Positions 4,795 to 13,170 of a stretch of DNA of 27,181 nucleotides are shown here, in pieces. This stretch comes from a virus. Positions within the stretch are counted from its first letter, which is position 1; the number at the start of each line of letters is the position of its first letter. The position numbers and the translations under genes were made by a program. Under the pieces are notes generated by a model that ran no database searches, had not been told where the DNA came from, and saw nothing but the letters and a program-made list of their open reading frames with translations. Location: positions 1-27,181 of IMG/VR virus record IMGVR_UViG_3300011115_000314. One strand, given 5' to 3'.

Positions 4795-7060
4795 ATGTCT
4801 CAACCAAAGCCCGGAGGTCTGATTTTGAGGTCGCCAACATATCGGGAGCGCAGAATATGTGCTTTCGGGTTGAATGGGCGCGGGAGGCCAACCGCCCGCA
4901 ATCAACCCATCCGGCTTCTTTGAGAGCGTGCAAAAGAGCAGCGGGGACAATCTTGGTGCCTACGGGTTGCGCTTGGCCTTGCAGGCGGTCGCAAAGGCCA
5001 TGGAAGGGGGAACCCACCACGCCCCGCGCAAACTCGCCCACGCGGCGGCGCATTTGATCGAGCAGCCAGGATTCCGCGCCGCTCATGCCGTGCTCGACCA
5101 TGATGGCCTTGGCCTCGGTCATGGGAGGCGGGGCGTTTGGATTCCACGCGGACACATCGCGGGTGTGGAGGTAATGGGCCACGGCCTCAAACCCGCCCCG
5201 GTGTTGATACCAATTCCACAAGCTCACCGCCTGAGCTTCCGGGAGCTTGGGGGCATCTGACCAAAGACAAAACCACCGGCGGTCTTCGCTGGGAATTGAG
5301 ATGGCGGCGCGTTCATTTGAAAAGGCGATCACGAAGACGCGATTGAGGGCCATGTAAGGGTGAAGCCCTTTTCGGTTGACCGGCAGCAACTCAGGGGGCG
5401 CGGCGATGATGGGCTTGAGGGTGTTCTCTAGCGCCCTGCGGTCTTTGGCCTCGGCTTGCCTGAGCTCGGCGATCTCCATCACCTCGCACTCGAGCGCGTA
5501 ACCCCACTGAGAGGTCAACTCTTCATTCTTGACCAATGAACAATTGACCTTGGCCTTGCCGCCAATTGCCCAAAAGAAGGGGGCAAACAAGGTATCTTTG
5601 CCGCTGCCATGGTTGCCGCCCATGAGGATGGCGTGGTTGATCTTGTGGGCGGGGAACTGCACCTTATGGGCCAAGGCATTCAAAAGGTGCTCACGCTCGA
5701 AGGGCTCAGGAATCATGCGCTCCAAGTGGCGCATCCACAAGGAAACATCGCCCGCGACGGGCTCCGGGCGGGCATTGCGCCATCGGTTGCCATAGACCTG
5801 ACCATCACGGGCGACCAGCACCGTCTCGCCTGCGGCGTAGGTAATGCCTACCAATGCCTTGCCGCCCTTAGCTTGACGGTGCTCATCGAAGGCGTAGGAC
5901 GCCTCGACCCGGCGTTTATTGTTATGCACTGAGATGCACTTGATATGCCGGTACAAGGCGTTAAACGTGCCCCGCGACAACTCACGCCGGTCAAGCATAT
6001 CAAAGTAGCTGTCATCGGTTTGGATGTATGCGAACCTGTCCCACCACTCAGCCATCTGGATGCGGCCCAATTCCTTGCGCTCCACCTCAGCGACAACACG
6101 GGCAGCCTCGTTTGGATAATCAGGCGTAGGCGCAATCTTACTTAAAGCTGACTCCATGGCCTGGGTGAGCAGCTCCTCACGCAAGCCGGGGTTATGAGCG
6201 GGGCCACCTTGGTTGGCGACCCACGTCAGGAAGGCGCGGGAGTCGAAGTCCACGCAATGCGAGTGCAGGCAGCAATAGGCGCGGTTTGCGGGCATGTAGC
6301 GGCCCTCTGGGTTGCCGTCGGTATGCTCGGCGCTGTTGGGGCAAATGACGCCCGCCCAGCCCTCGCCGTTGGGCTTGGACAGCAGCAAGCCCTGGCCACT
6401 GAGCCACGCCATGACGTCATCGGCGCCATCATCGGACAGTCGAATGGGGCGCAGGGTGAGCGAGTCGGGTTCCACTGGTGTGACACCCAAGGCGGCGCAG
6501 ATACCATCTAGTGTGTATTCGCGCTCTGGGTGAAACTCCACCAGGCGCGCGGCGAAGTTGTCGCGGCCTGGCTTTAGATTCACACTGCCGGGCAAACGGA
6601 AGTTGCGCACCGGGTTACAGGCGCCGGGGTCGGTGTAACCCGCCTCGGCGATGGCCTTGATGGCCGCGCTGAACTCGGCCTTGGTCGGCTGGTCGCTGAA
6701 GGCGTAGCCCCACTGAAATGAGCCGGGGGACGTCTCCATGATCCAGGTCGGCTCAAGCGGGGGCGTCTTGGACTTGGTGCCGATGTCGTCGAGCATCATC
6801 ACCAAGATGTATTCACAGTTGGCAGCGGACGCTGACACGCGGCCATCGGTGAATCGGTCAATGATGAAGCTGGCCGTGTTGGCGTACCATGCCTGCCCCT
6901 CTCGGGTGCCTTTGCTGGGCAGGTACGCGGGCCAGGTGCATTTGACCGCCCCGTCGGCGTGGAGTTGTATCTCGCCGTCTTTTAACTGTGGTTTTTGGCG
7001 CACAATAAGCGCTGTCTCGCCACTTGGGGCCAATTTTGTGATAAATTCCAGGAATTCCAA
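4793..7060 (-). CDS. Primase-helicase: AEP-type primase fused to SF3 (D5-like) helicase
   Basis: A 755-aa replicative primase-helicase. The N-terminal part resembles an archaeo-eukaryotic-type (RepB/D5-like) primase: a DDIG acidic motif at 91-94 and NFRLPGSVNLKPG at 153-165. A putative zinc-binding region follows (C240, H246, C263, C264, H266, H268, C269). The C-terminal half is an SF3 helicase with Walker A GGNHGSGKDT at 481-490 and a sensor-like FSNERAAISIP at about 580-590, as in DUF5906/D5-type helicases. The start is TTG: an AAAGGAG site lies at ideal distance and no ATG occurs before residue 88. It is the last gene of the leftward replication operon and is separated from the polymerase gene by a hairpin. 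Confidence 0.92.
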   Translation of the reverse strand: MEFLEFITKLAPSGETALIVRQKPQLKDGEIQLHADGAVKCTWPAYLPSKGTREGQAWYANTASFIIDRFTDGRVSASAANCEYILVMMLDDIGTKSKTPPLEPTWIMETSPGSFQWGYAFSDQPTKAEFSAAIKAIAEAGYTDPGACNPVRNFRLPGSVNLKPGRDNFAARLVEFHPEREYTLDGICAALGVTPVEPDSLTLRPIRLSDDGADDVMAWLSGQGLLLSKPNGEGWAGVICPNSAEHTDGNPEGRYMPANRAYCCLHSHCVDFDSRAFLTWVANQGGPAHNPGLREELLTQAMESALSKIAPTPDYPNEAARVVAEVERKELGRIQMAEWWDRFAYIQTDDSYFDMLDRRELSRGTFNALYRHIKCISVHNNKRRVEASYAFDEHRQAKGGKALVGITYAAGETVLVARDGQVYGNRWRNARPEPVAGDVSLWMRHLERMIPEPFEREHLLNALAHKVQFPAHKINHAILMGGNHGSGKDTLFAPFFWAIGGKAKVNCSLVKNEELTSQWGYALECEVMEIAELRQAEAKDRRALENTLKPIIAAPPELLPVNRKGLHPYMALNRVFVIAFSNERAAISIPSEDRRWFCLWSDAPKLPEAQAVSLWNWYQHRGGFEAVAHYLHTRDVSAWNPNAPPPMTEAKAIMVEHGMSGAESWLLDQMRRRVGEFARGVVGSPFHGLCDRLQGQAQPVGTKIVPAALLHALKEAGWVDCGRLASRAHSTRKHIFCAPDMLATSKSDLRALVET

Positions 7061-7074
7061 AACTTCTCTCCTTT

Positions 7075-7101
7075 AAGAGCCCGCCTGCCAGCGGGCTTTT
7101 T
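7075..7101 (+). terminator. Terminator-like hairpin oriented against the flanking genes
   Basis: AAGAGCCCGC (7075-7084) pairs with GCGGGCTTTT (7091-7100) around a six-base loop, with T residues running to 7101 on the plus strand. As an intrinsic terminator it would act on rightward RNA, yet both flanking genes run leftward. In the leftward mRNA it lies between the polymerase stop and the primase ribosome-binding site, with its T run at the 5' side. It may stop antisense RNA, or process or shield the primase message. Confidence 0.6.
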
Positions 7102-9022
7102 ATTTGCCGTATCTCGACATGATCGCCACTTCTGCGTCAAGGGGCAAGCCCTTGGCCCACTCGGGCGGCGTACACATCACTTCTTTCAATCGCACGGCCA
7201 TCTCCTCTGGCCGGTCGGTTTCCAACACCACCTCGTCATGGACGTGGAGCACCACGTCATCGAGCTGGCGCAGGGTATGGCGTAGCAAATCATTGGCGGT
7301 GGCCTGGGTGATATTCTCACACGCCAAGCCTTTCCAAAGCCTTGCACGCGGCCATTCTTTTGCGTCTGCTGCTGGTTTCCAAGCGGCTTTGGCGTAGGTC
7401 ACACCATCGGCGTCTAGCTTGGCAAACGGGTAGCAGAGCACTCGAGCGGAGGGCAGAGCGTACCAGAGATGCTGGCCGTCGAACATATAGGTGACCCGCC
7501 CCGCGCTGAATTCAAAGCCCTTGTTGCGCATGGCGCGGGTGTAGGCTTCTTCAAGCTGCTGCCAGTAAGGCACAGACCAAGGGTTTGCCCTGCGCCATGC
7601 GTCAACCATGCGCTTGGATTCAAACTCAGTGAGCTGCACGCCATAGGCGCGGCCCATGGCCGCAAAGGCACCCACGCCACCGGCAAAGCCGCAGGCGAGC
7701 TCTTGCACCTTGCCGATCTGGCGTTGGTCTTTGGTCACATCAGCCACGGACACGCCAAAGGTGGCGGCAGCGTTGACCTTGTACACGTCCTCGCCCTTGG
7801 CAAAGATGGCCAACTTGTCGTCCCCACGGCCTGAGAGCCAAGGGTTGGCGCGGGCCTCGATGGCGGCCCAATCGGCCACGACCAAGGACTTGCCGGGCGC
7901 TGGGATCAATGCGGGCCTGAGCATCCCCTTGAGGACATCAGTAACGCGCTTTCCAAATCGAGGAACAATTGAATGGCCTCTGACCATTGCAACTCTAACG
8001 TCTTCGGGCGATTCGGCGCACTTGCGAGTGAAATTGTGAACCTGGGCTCCATAGCTTGACGCTCGGCCTGTGGCGCTGCCGCCTGCGAATACAAACGCGC
8101 CTCGAACCCGGTTGTCCTCGACATCTGCCAGGCTTGCAAGGCGGCTGAACTTCGCAACCGACGACGCCCAGAGGTCATCGGCGCATTGAATGACTTCTTG
8201 AACATCTGGTGGGACATCCTCACAGTTTAAAAGATTCGCTCTGACGGTTTTGTCGATGCTGTACTTCATCTCGCCGTCTTTGTAGGTTTCCATGAGCTTG
8301 AGAGCCTGCGGCCCCACGCGCTCAATCACCCACTGGCGCATCTTGGGAGAGCGCACGCTGGTGATGGCGCCTTCGGTGACCTCGGCCACGATCTGCTCGA
8401 TCTCGACCAACTCGTCGCTGGCGTACTTGATGGCCGCCTTGCACAGGGGCACATCGACCAAAACGCCCCGGTCGTTGATGCGCTCGTTGACGTGGTAGTC
8501 GGCCAACTCATCTGCTGACAGTGGCCGCAGCGCCTTGCTGATCGAGCGCATGGCACGGACGTCTTGTTCGCAATAGCGGATCATCTCGGCCATCAGCTCA
8601 GGGTCTTGCCTGAATGTGCCATCGGCCTGTGGGACGGACAGCAAGCGGATCAACTGTGAGCCGCGATGGTCTTTCTTCATAGACGCGCCGGCAAAGCGGC
8701 CAACGTCTTCAAGCGAACCCGGCGCGCAGTTGGCGCGGGCTTGGGCTGCGGTGCAATAGAACTGCTCCAGATCAAAGTTGATCTGCAACACATACCAAAA
8801 AATCAAACGCTCAAAAGCGGCGTTGTGGGCGTAGATCAAGCCCTTGTGATTGCGCACGCTCGCGGGAAATGGTTGATCAGGTGTCCAAGTCTGGACGTCA
8901 TCATCATCAAAAGCCCACGACATACACAGCACGTCGGTCGATGGGTCTTGCGCGTAGTTGTAAACGCCCGCGACTTTTAGGTCGCAGGCGCTACGGGTTT
9001 CAAAGTCAACCCAAAGAGTCAT
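7100..9022 (-). CDS. Family A DNA polymerase with 3'-5' exonuclease domain
   Basis: The replicative polymerase. Residues 4-10 (WVDFETR; D6, E8), AHNAAFE at 65-71 and YCEQD at 150-154 are the exonuclease motifs. In the polymerase domain, motif A is VVADWAAIEAR (381-391, D384, E389), motif B is RQIGKVQELACGFAGG (434-449, R434 and K438), and motif C is HVHDEVV (593-599, D596, E597). At 640 aa it matches compact phage polymerases that lack a 5'-3' exonuclease domain. The ATG at 9022 overlaps the stop of the upstream gene by one base (TGATG). It lies between the putative ssDNA-binding protein and the primase-helicase. Confidence 0.96.
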   Translation of the reverse strand: MTLWVDFETRSACDLKVAGVYNYAQDPSTDVLCMSWAFDDDDVQTWTPDQPFPASVRNHKGLIYAHNAAFERLIFWYVLQINFDLEQFYCTAAQARANCAPGSLEDVGRFAGASMKKDHRGSQLIRLLSVPQADGTFRQDPELMAEMIRYCEQDVRAMRSISKALRPLSADELADYHVNERINDRGVLVDVPLCKAAIKYASDELVEIEQIVAEVTEGAITSVRSPKMRQWVIERVGPQALKLMETYKDGEMKYSIDKTVRANLLNCEDVPPDVQEVIQCADDLWASSVAKFSRLASLADVEDNRVRGAFVFAGGSATGRASSYGAQVHNFTRKCAESPEDVRVAMVRGHSIVPRFGKRVTDVLKGMLRPALIPAPGKSLVVADWAAIEARANPWLSGRGDDKLAIFAKGEDVYKVNAAATFGVSVADVTKDQRQIGKVQELACGFAGGVGAFAAMGRAYGVQLTEFESKRMVDAWRRANPWSVPYWQQLEEAYTRAMRNKGFEFSAGRVTYMFDGQHLWYALPSARVLCYPFAKLDADGVTYAKAAWKPAADAKEWPRARLWKGLACENITQATANDLLRHTLRQLDDVVLHVHDEVVLETDRPEEMAVRLKEVMCTPPEWAKGLPLDAEVAIMSRYGK

Positions 9023-9657
9023 CAGGCAGACCGACGACGACGGCCAGCGGGTGCAGGCGCAGGTGCTTCTTCAGCCACCTCGGGCTCACCGTCCATGCTG
9101 ACCCATTCGACAATATCAAACACGGGCGTGTAGATTTTGCCGTAGCTCTTGTGGGCGTAGTGATCCTTTTTGAGTTTCACAATCGCCACCGGCTTTGTTT
9201 GGTCTTTTTCAACCTGCTCTGCCAAAGCCACTGCCAAGGTCTGCACAGCGCGTTTGCCGCCCACTGACGTGGTGGTGTACCGCGCTTCCATGCCCTTGTC
9301 TTCACCGCTGATGCACTTGAGGCTCATGCCCACTTGTGTCTCCCAGCCTTTTTTAGCGCCAGGGGGCGCTTCATCAAGCTCGGGCAACGGTTGGGACACC
9401 GACGCCATTTTCTCGGCCAACACTTCACCGTCGCCCCAGGCGATGAAGCCGTGGACAAAGCTGAAAGGATTGATGGCCCAAGTGGAGTCGTCTTCCACTT
9501 CGGTTTGATCGGCACCGAAAACCCAGTGGCCAGTTTTATCCATTTTGAGGATGACTGTGCCGGCTGGGCCAACGTCTGCTTGGATCGCGCGCAAAGCGGT
9601 CGAGAGGGTGGAGACTGCGGGCAAGCCCGCTTGAGAGAACGCTACTAAATTGGACAT
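9022..9657 (-). CDS. Putative ssDNA-binding / replication accessory protein
   Basis: A 211-aa protein with a long beta-rich core (for example GTVILKMDKTGHWVFG near residues 33-48, and VGMSLKCISG), a Pro/Glu linker at about 93-104, and a disordered acidic then basic tail (EVAEEAPAPAPAGRRRRS). An OB-like core with a charged flexible tail is typical of phage single-strand binding proteins. In many phages the slot between a DUF2800 nuclease and a family A polymerase is held by an Enc34-type (DUF2815) ssDNA-binding protein, and this gene fills that slot, but I do not see direct DUF2815 motifs. The ATG is preceded by AAGGAACAGAA, whose first bases overlap the nuclease stop. Function is inferred from position. 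Confidence 0.7.
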   Translation of the reverse strand: MSNLVAFSQAGLPAVSTLSTALRAIQADVGPAGTVILKMDKTGHWVFGADQTEVEDDSTWAINPFSFVHGFIAWGDGEVLAEKMASVSQPLPELDEAPPGAKKGWETQVGMSLKCISGEDKGMEARYTTTSVGGKRAVQTLAVALAEQVEKDQTKPVAIVKLKKDHYAHKSYGKIYTPVFDIVEWVSMDGEPEVAEEAPAPAPAGRRRRSA

Positions 9658-9666
9658 TTCTGTTCC

Positions 9667-10794
9667 TTATTGAAGTTTAGAAAGGGCAGCAGTGAGTTGC
9701 TTCCCAATTTGAATCACCTCGGGGCGTGGATCATCCGCGCTTGCCAAGGTGTTACCCGAACTGACGGCGACGACCAGATCATCGGGCAAGGTTTGCTTGC
9801 GCTTTTTGAGCGCCTTCTCAGCCTTGGCCGGTGAAATGATTGATGTCTCCATCACCTCAGATTCTGTAAGACCGAACGCAAACAGGGCGACTTTGGCCTT
9901 GTCTTCGTCAGTCCATTGTCTGATGGCGCGCTTGGCCACCAGCTTGTAATCGGGCAGTTTAGCACCGCTGTCGAGCATCTGAAGGGCCAGCGCGCGCAGG
10001 TCAGCAATCCATTGCTCCAGCATATCGGCGTTCTTCAGATACGCGCTGATCTGGGGCGCGTCCAAGGCGTCGATAGACGTTTTCAAGGCCCGGTCAACAG
10101 CGCCGGTCATCTGTGGGCAGATGGGCTTGGCCGCACACCAGCGGCAGTGGTCGCCGGTCTTGAGTTGAGCGTCTGGCTTTTGCGCCAGCTTAACGGCTTG
10201 CACCAACTGCAACTCAAACTCAGCGATGCGCTTAGGCGTGGTCACCCAGCGCTTGACTACCGGTGGCTGCACGATCACGCATTCGATTTCATCGACGCCT
10301 TCAAAGGCCCATTTGGCGGCTTCAGTGCGCATGGACGCGGCGGCGTAGAACATCAGTTGAGGGTTTTCTTCTACCTCGACAGCAACGCCATCACCAAATT
10401 TCCAATCCAGTACCACAGCGCGATTGCCAACACGGCCAATAAGATCAGTAGACCCAAACACACCAGGTAGCAGGTCACCAAAGCCAACGCGAGTTTCAGC
10501 TTCAATCTCCATCTCCTTGGTCGGGTCAATGACGTCAAGCGCCGCCAAGGCGGGCTTTAACTTATTGTCGATCAAATCTTGGGTCAGCACTTGGTCTTCG
10601 TACTTGGTGCCCAAGTAATGCTCTGGCGGGTTGTCGCTCATCACAATGTCGGCGATGACGTTGTGAAGCAGCGTGCCCTCATCGGCGTATTTGTTGCTGG
10701 GCTGGGGCGGCATCTTTTGCACCAAGGCCACGGAGCCTGGGCAATTGATGACGCGCTTGGCGGTCGAGCCGCCGACGATGTTACTGTGCTGCAT
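9667..10794 (-). CDS. DUF2800 family Cas4/RecB-like nuclease
   Basis: A 375-aa protein of the phage PD-(D/E)xK exonuclease group. Motifs include DEGTLLHNV around residues 38-46 (E39, H44), GSTDLIG with D117, VVLDWKFG with D130 and K132, and a downstream Gln (Q146). One early Cys (C18, INCPGS) plus three late ones in CRWCAAKPIC (C217, C220, C226) match the Cys arrangement of Cas4/AddB-type iron-sulfur clusters. The start is the ATG at 10794, after GAGG at reasonable spacing; a GTG 36 bases upstream is less likely because it lies inside the preceding gene. It probably resects double-stranded ends for recombination-dependent replication with the neighbouring SSB-like protein. Confidence 0.88.
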   Translation of the reverse strand: MQHSNIVGGSTAKRVINCPGSVALVQKMPPQPSNKYADEGTLLHNVIADIVMSDNPPEHYLGTKYEDQVLTQDLIDNKLKPALAALDVIDPTKEMEIEAETRVGFGDLLPGVFGSTDLIGRVGNRAVVLDWKFGDGVAVEVEENPQLMFYAAASMRTEAAKWAFEGVDEIECVIVQPPVVKRWVTTPKRIAEFELQLVQAVKLAQKPDAQLKTGDHCRWCAAKPICPQMTGAVDRALKTSIDALDAPQISAYLKNADMLEQWIADLRALALQMLDSGAKLPDYKLVAKRAIRQWTDEDKAKVALFAFGLTESEVMETSIISPAKAEKALKKRKQTLPDDLVVAVSSGNTLASADDPRPEVIQIGKQLTAALSKLQ

Positions 10795-10939
10795 CTGGTG
10801 TTTCCTCTTTGGTGAATTTGATTTCGCCACGGTAAGTGTAGGTATTGATCTCTACTGTGTTGAACACATCGCCAAACTTGGCCTGCGCCCATTCCAAGAG
10901 AATTTTCTCTGCTTCGGTGATGGTGATTTTCAGTTCCAT
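10781..10939 (-). CDS. 52-aa protein opening the leftward replication operon
   Basis: A short acidic protein beginning MELKITITEAEKILLEWAQA and ending KEETPDAAQ. The N-terminal beta strand followed by a helix, and the pattern EAEKIL-EW-Q, resemble small phage proteins found ahead of DUF2800 genes, but I know of no function. The ATG at 10939 has a strong AAAGGAG site. The stop at 10781 lies 14 bases inside the nuclease gene, so the two are translationally coupled. It is the first gene after the divergent promoter region. Confidence 0.75.
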   Translation of the reverse strand: MELKITITEAEKILLEWAQAKFGDVFNTVEINTYTYRGEIKFTKEETPDAAQ

Positions 10940-11008
10940 TTGACTCTCCTTTAGTTGATGAGGCGTTCAGTGTAGCATGAAAAATAAAAGTGTGCTAAAC
11001 TTTTTGAC
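10940..11008. promoter_or_regulatory. Divergent promoter/operator region between replication operons
   Basis: This 69-base gap separates the leftward replication operon from the rightward nuclease-helicase operon, so it should hold promoters for both. It contains an AT-rich centre and an inverted repeat TAGCA (10973-10977) / TGCTA (10993-10997). A leftward pair TTAGCA and TACACT, 18 bases apart, is a weak sigma70 match using this repeat. No strong rightward promoter is evident. Function is inferred from layout. Confidence 0.5.
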
Positions 11009-11284
11009 ATGAAAGAATCAGAAGTCGAAAAATATTTTTGCTGGACTGTGGAACGCATGGGCGGCAAGACGTGGAAGTTCACCAGCCCAGGGCGGCGCGG
11101 TGTGGCTGACAGGATCGCTTGTTTGCCTGATGGCACTACATGGTTTGTGGAGTTGAAAACAAAAGGCGGCAGGTTGTCGGCCTTGCAGAAAATTTTTATG
11201 TCGGACATGGCACTGTTAAACCAGCGCTATGCGTGTTTGTGGACTAAGGAGCAGATTGATGGATGGGTTAAAAGCGTTAGCTGA
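11009..11284 (+). CDS. VRR-NUC domain nuclease
   Basis: A 91-aa single-domain PD-(D/E)xK nuclease of the VRR-NUC type, which in phages is thought to act on branched or flapped DNA during replication and recombination. The motifs are clear: SPGRRGVADRIA with D34, WFVELKTKGG with E48 and K50, and a Gln at Q60 (LSALQK). The length is normal for phage VRR-NUC proteins. The ATG at 11009 is near the divergent promoter region and has no strong ribosome-binding site. It is followed by an overlapping small gene and an SNF2-like helicase, a frequent phage arrangement. Confidence 0.93.
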   Translation: MKESEVEKYFCWTVERMGGKTWKFTSPGRRGVADRIACLPDGTTWFVELKTKGGRLSALQKIFMSDMALLNQRYACLWTKEQIDGWVKSVS

Positions 11285-11507
11285 AGCAGCAGGATTGCGA
11301 TGGAGCGAAACAACTTTTGTATGGACGTCGCCGACCGAAACAAATTTATATCCAGAAGGTGTTAGCCAAGAAGCGTTGCAAGCATTTGCTAACGCAGTTC
11401 GTTTTGAAGCGGCTGAAGAAGCGTGGAAAGAACTCGTTAAGAACCAGGTAGGTTGGGAACTTAGAAAAGCAGTAACGGATGCTATCCATGCAAAAGATGA
11501 TACTTAG
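11259..11507 (+). CDS. 82-aa protein between VRR-NUC and helicase
   Basis: The ATG at 11259 lies 26 bases inside the VRR-NUC gene but has a strong AAGGAG site at seven-base spacing. The protein begins MDGLKALAEAAGLRWSETTF and continues with helical, acidic segments (QEALQAFANAVRFEAAEEAW). It has no Cys cluster and no membrane segment. I do not recognise the family. Its stop lies inside the first codons of the helicase gene, so it is coupled to DNA-processing enzymes on both sides and may be an accessory factor. Confidence 0.7.
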   Translation: MDGLKALAEAAGLRWSETTFVWTSPTETNLYPEGVSQEALQAFANAVRFEAAEEAWKELVKNQVGWELRKAVTDAIHAKDDT

Positions 11508-12846
11508 ACCCTATCAAGAGCAGGCCGCTGACTTCTTGTACGAGCACGACCGCGCCATGGTGCTGGCGCCAGTGGGTGCGGGCAAGACGGCCATCACGCT
11601 GACGGCTATGGACGCCATGATCAAAGACGGCCACGTCAAGCGCTGGTTGGTGGTTGCACCCAAGCGCGTTTGCACCGACGTGTGGCCCATCGAAGCGCTC
11701 AAGTGGAGCAAGCACTTGAAGCTGGCCATTGCAGTGGGCACGCCCAAGCAACGCAACGATGCGTTTAACAGCGACGCCAACGTGATTGTCATCAACTACG
11801 ACAACTTGCAGTGGTTGGCCGATGTGTGTGGTGTGACGGACGACGGCCTGCCAGTAGACGGGCTGGTGTTTGACGAGCTCACCAAGCTCAAGAATCCATC
11901 AGGCGCGCGCTTTAAAGCGTTTGACAAGGTCATCAAAGACGTGCCCATTCGCTGGGGCTTGACCGGCAGCTTCACCAGCAATGGCTTGGAGGACGTGTTC
12001 GGCCAATGCAAGATCATCGACCTGAGCCTGCTGGGCCGCTCCAAAGGCGCGTTCATGCAGCAGTACTTCGTGCTGGTCAACAAAGACTTTGGCGAGTGGG
12101 CGCCACGGGTTGGGTCGCTGGCCAAGGTCATGGACAAGATCAAGCCGGCGACGTATGTGTTGGAACCAGGCGAGTACAAGGACAAGCTGCCCCCGCTGCA
12201 CGTTGTCGAGGTGCGCTGCGACCTGAGCGACCGCAAGCCCTACGAGAAGATGAAGGCTGACTTCGTGGTGGAGTTCCCCGACGCCAAGGCCATTGCGGCC
12301 AACGGGGGCGTGGTGACCGGCAAGCTGCAACAAATGGCCAGCGGGTTCGTTTACGACACGCGAAAGCAAGCCTCCGAAACACCCGGCAAGTTCATTGTTA
12401 CACAGACGCCGGTGTGGTTTAGCCCGCACAAATTTGACCGCTTGGAGGAGTTGCTCGATGAAAACCAGCACGCAAATACCCTTGTTGTTTACCAGTATCA
12501 GGAAGAGCTTGCCGAGCTCAAGCGCCGTTTCAACACCACGACTCTTGACGACGACCGAGCCATTGAGCGATGGAATGCTGGACAAGTCAGGTTATTGGCC
12601 GTCCATCCAAAGTCAGCCGGCCACGGGCTCAACCTCCAGCACGGCGGGTGTCACATGGTGTTTTTGTCCTTGCCGTGGAGTCTGGAGTTGTACGAACAGA
12701 CCATTGGTCGTTTGCACCGCTCAGGCCAAGCGCACGCTGTGTGGTGCTACGTGATGCTGACCAACAAAACGGTTGACGAGAAAATTTTTGCCGCCTTGCA
12801 TGACAAGCGGGCGGTGTCGGATATTGCAATGGAGGAACTTAAATGA
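11479..12846 (+). CDS. SNF2-like DEAD/DEAH superfamily 2 helicase
   Basis: A helicase or translocase of the phage SNF2 group. The motifs, in order, are Walker A APVGAGKTA (30-38), Walker B FDELTK (131-136, a DELT variant of DEAH), motif III LTGS (161-164) and motif VI QTIGRLHRSGQ (407-417) with its arginine finger. At 455 aa it is the usual size for phage members. Three in-frame ATGs (11479, 11488, 11497) lie close together without a clear ribosome-binding site; I give the longest, but MILRPYQEQ (from 11497) is the usual family start. It follows the VRR-NUC nuclease, consistent with a shared role in replication or recombination. Confidence 0.93.
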   Translation: MLSMQKMILRPYQEQAADFLYEHDRAMVLAPVGAGKTAITLTAMDAMIKDGHVKRWLVVAPKRVCTDVWPIEALKWSKHLKLAIAVGTPKQRNDAFNSDANVIVINYDNLQWLADVCGVTDDGLPVDGLVFDELTKLKNPSGARFKAFDKVIKDVPIRWGLTGSFTSNGLEDVFGQCKIIDLSLLGRSKGAFMQQYFVLVNKDFGEWAPRVGSLAKVMDKIKPATYVLEPGEYKDKLPPLHVVEVRCDLSDRKPYEKMKADFVVEFPDAKAIAANGGVVTGKLQQMASGFVYDTRKQASETPGKFIVTQTPVWFSPHKFDRLEELLDENQHANTLVVYQYQEELAELKRRFNTTTLDDDRAIERWNAGQVRLLAVHPKSAGHGLNLQHGGCHMVFLSLPWSLELYEQTIGRLHRSGQAHAVWCYVMLTNKTVDEKIFAALHDKRAVSDIAMEELK

Positions 12847-13010
12847 CCAGACTAGACCTGTGGAAAGCGCAACTCAAAGCGGCGCGATCCATACTGAAAA
12901 TTCACCGCAAGGACGCCAACGCCGCTGCGCGCACGTTACAGCACACGATTGACTTGATAGCTAAATTGGAGGCAAAAATTGGAAATCACCTGGCGAAAAC
13001 TAAACGCTGA
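12843..13010 (+). CDS. 55-aa basic helical protein
   Basis: The ATG overlaps the helicase stop (ATGA). The translation is strongly basic and helical, MTRLDLWKAQLKAARSILKI, then RKDANAAARTLQHTIDLIAK, ending in LAKTKR. A predicted pI far above neutral suggests nucleic-acid or protein binding. It is preserved between two well-supported genes, and its last codons contain the GGAGG site of the next gene. I do not recognise the family. Confidence 0.62.
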   Translation: MTRLDLWKAQLKAARSILKIHRKDANAAARTLQHTIDLIAKLEAKIGNHLAKTKR

Positions 13011-13170
13011 ACTCAAGACCCTGGACGAAGCCAAGGTGCTTGAGATGCTGATGGCCGAGCGCCAATCAGCCAAACGAGTGTCTGTGCTGGAGCGGCTGCA
13101 CCAGCGTTACACGGCCTTGCGGGCATCCCGCGAGCGTATTGAAATCTTACAGGAGGCAAGACGACCATGA
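12979..13170 (+). CDS. 63-aa helical protein with TTG start
   Basis: Starts at TTG 12979, six bases after a perfect GGAGG (12968-12972); no ATG is available until well inside. The product, opening MEITWRKLNAELKTLDEAKV, is a helical coiled-coil-like protein with RVSVLERLHQRYTALRASRE. I recognise this pattern (TWRKL...ELKTL...RLHQRY) from small proteins of many phages, with no known function. It overlaps its upstream neighbour by 32 bases and its stop overlaps the next ATG. Confidence 0.75.
   Translation: MEITWRKLNAELKTLDEAKVLEMLMAERQSAKRVSVLERLHQRYTALRASRERIEILQEARRP

Noticed and set aside
9916-10470. 184-aa plus-strand open frame
   Set aside because: It lies opposite the DUF2800 nuclease gene, which has clear motifs.
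11899-12585. 228-aa minus-strand open frame
   Set aside because: It is antisense to the SNF2-like helicase, whose motifs are all in the plus frame.
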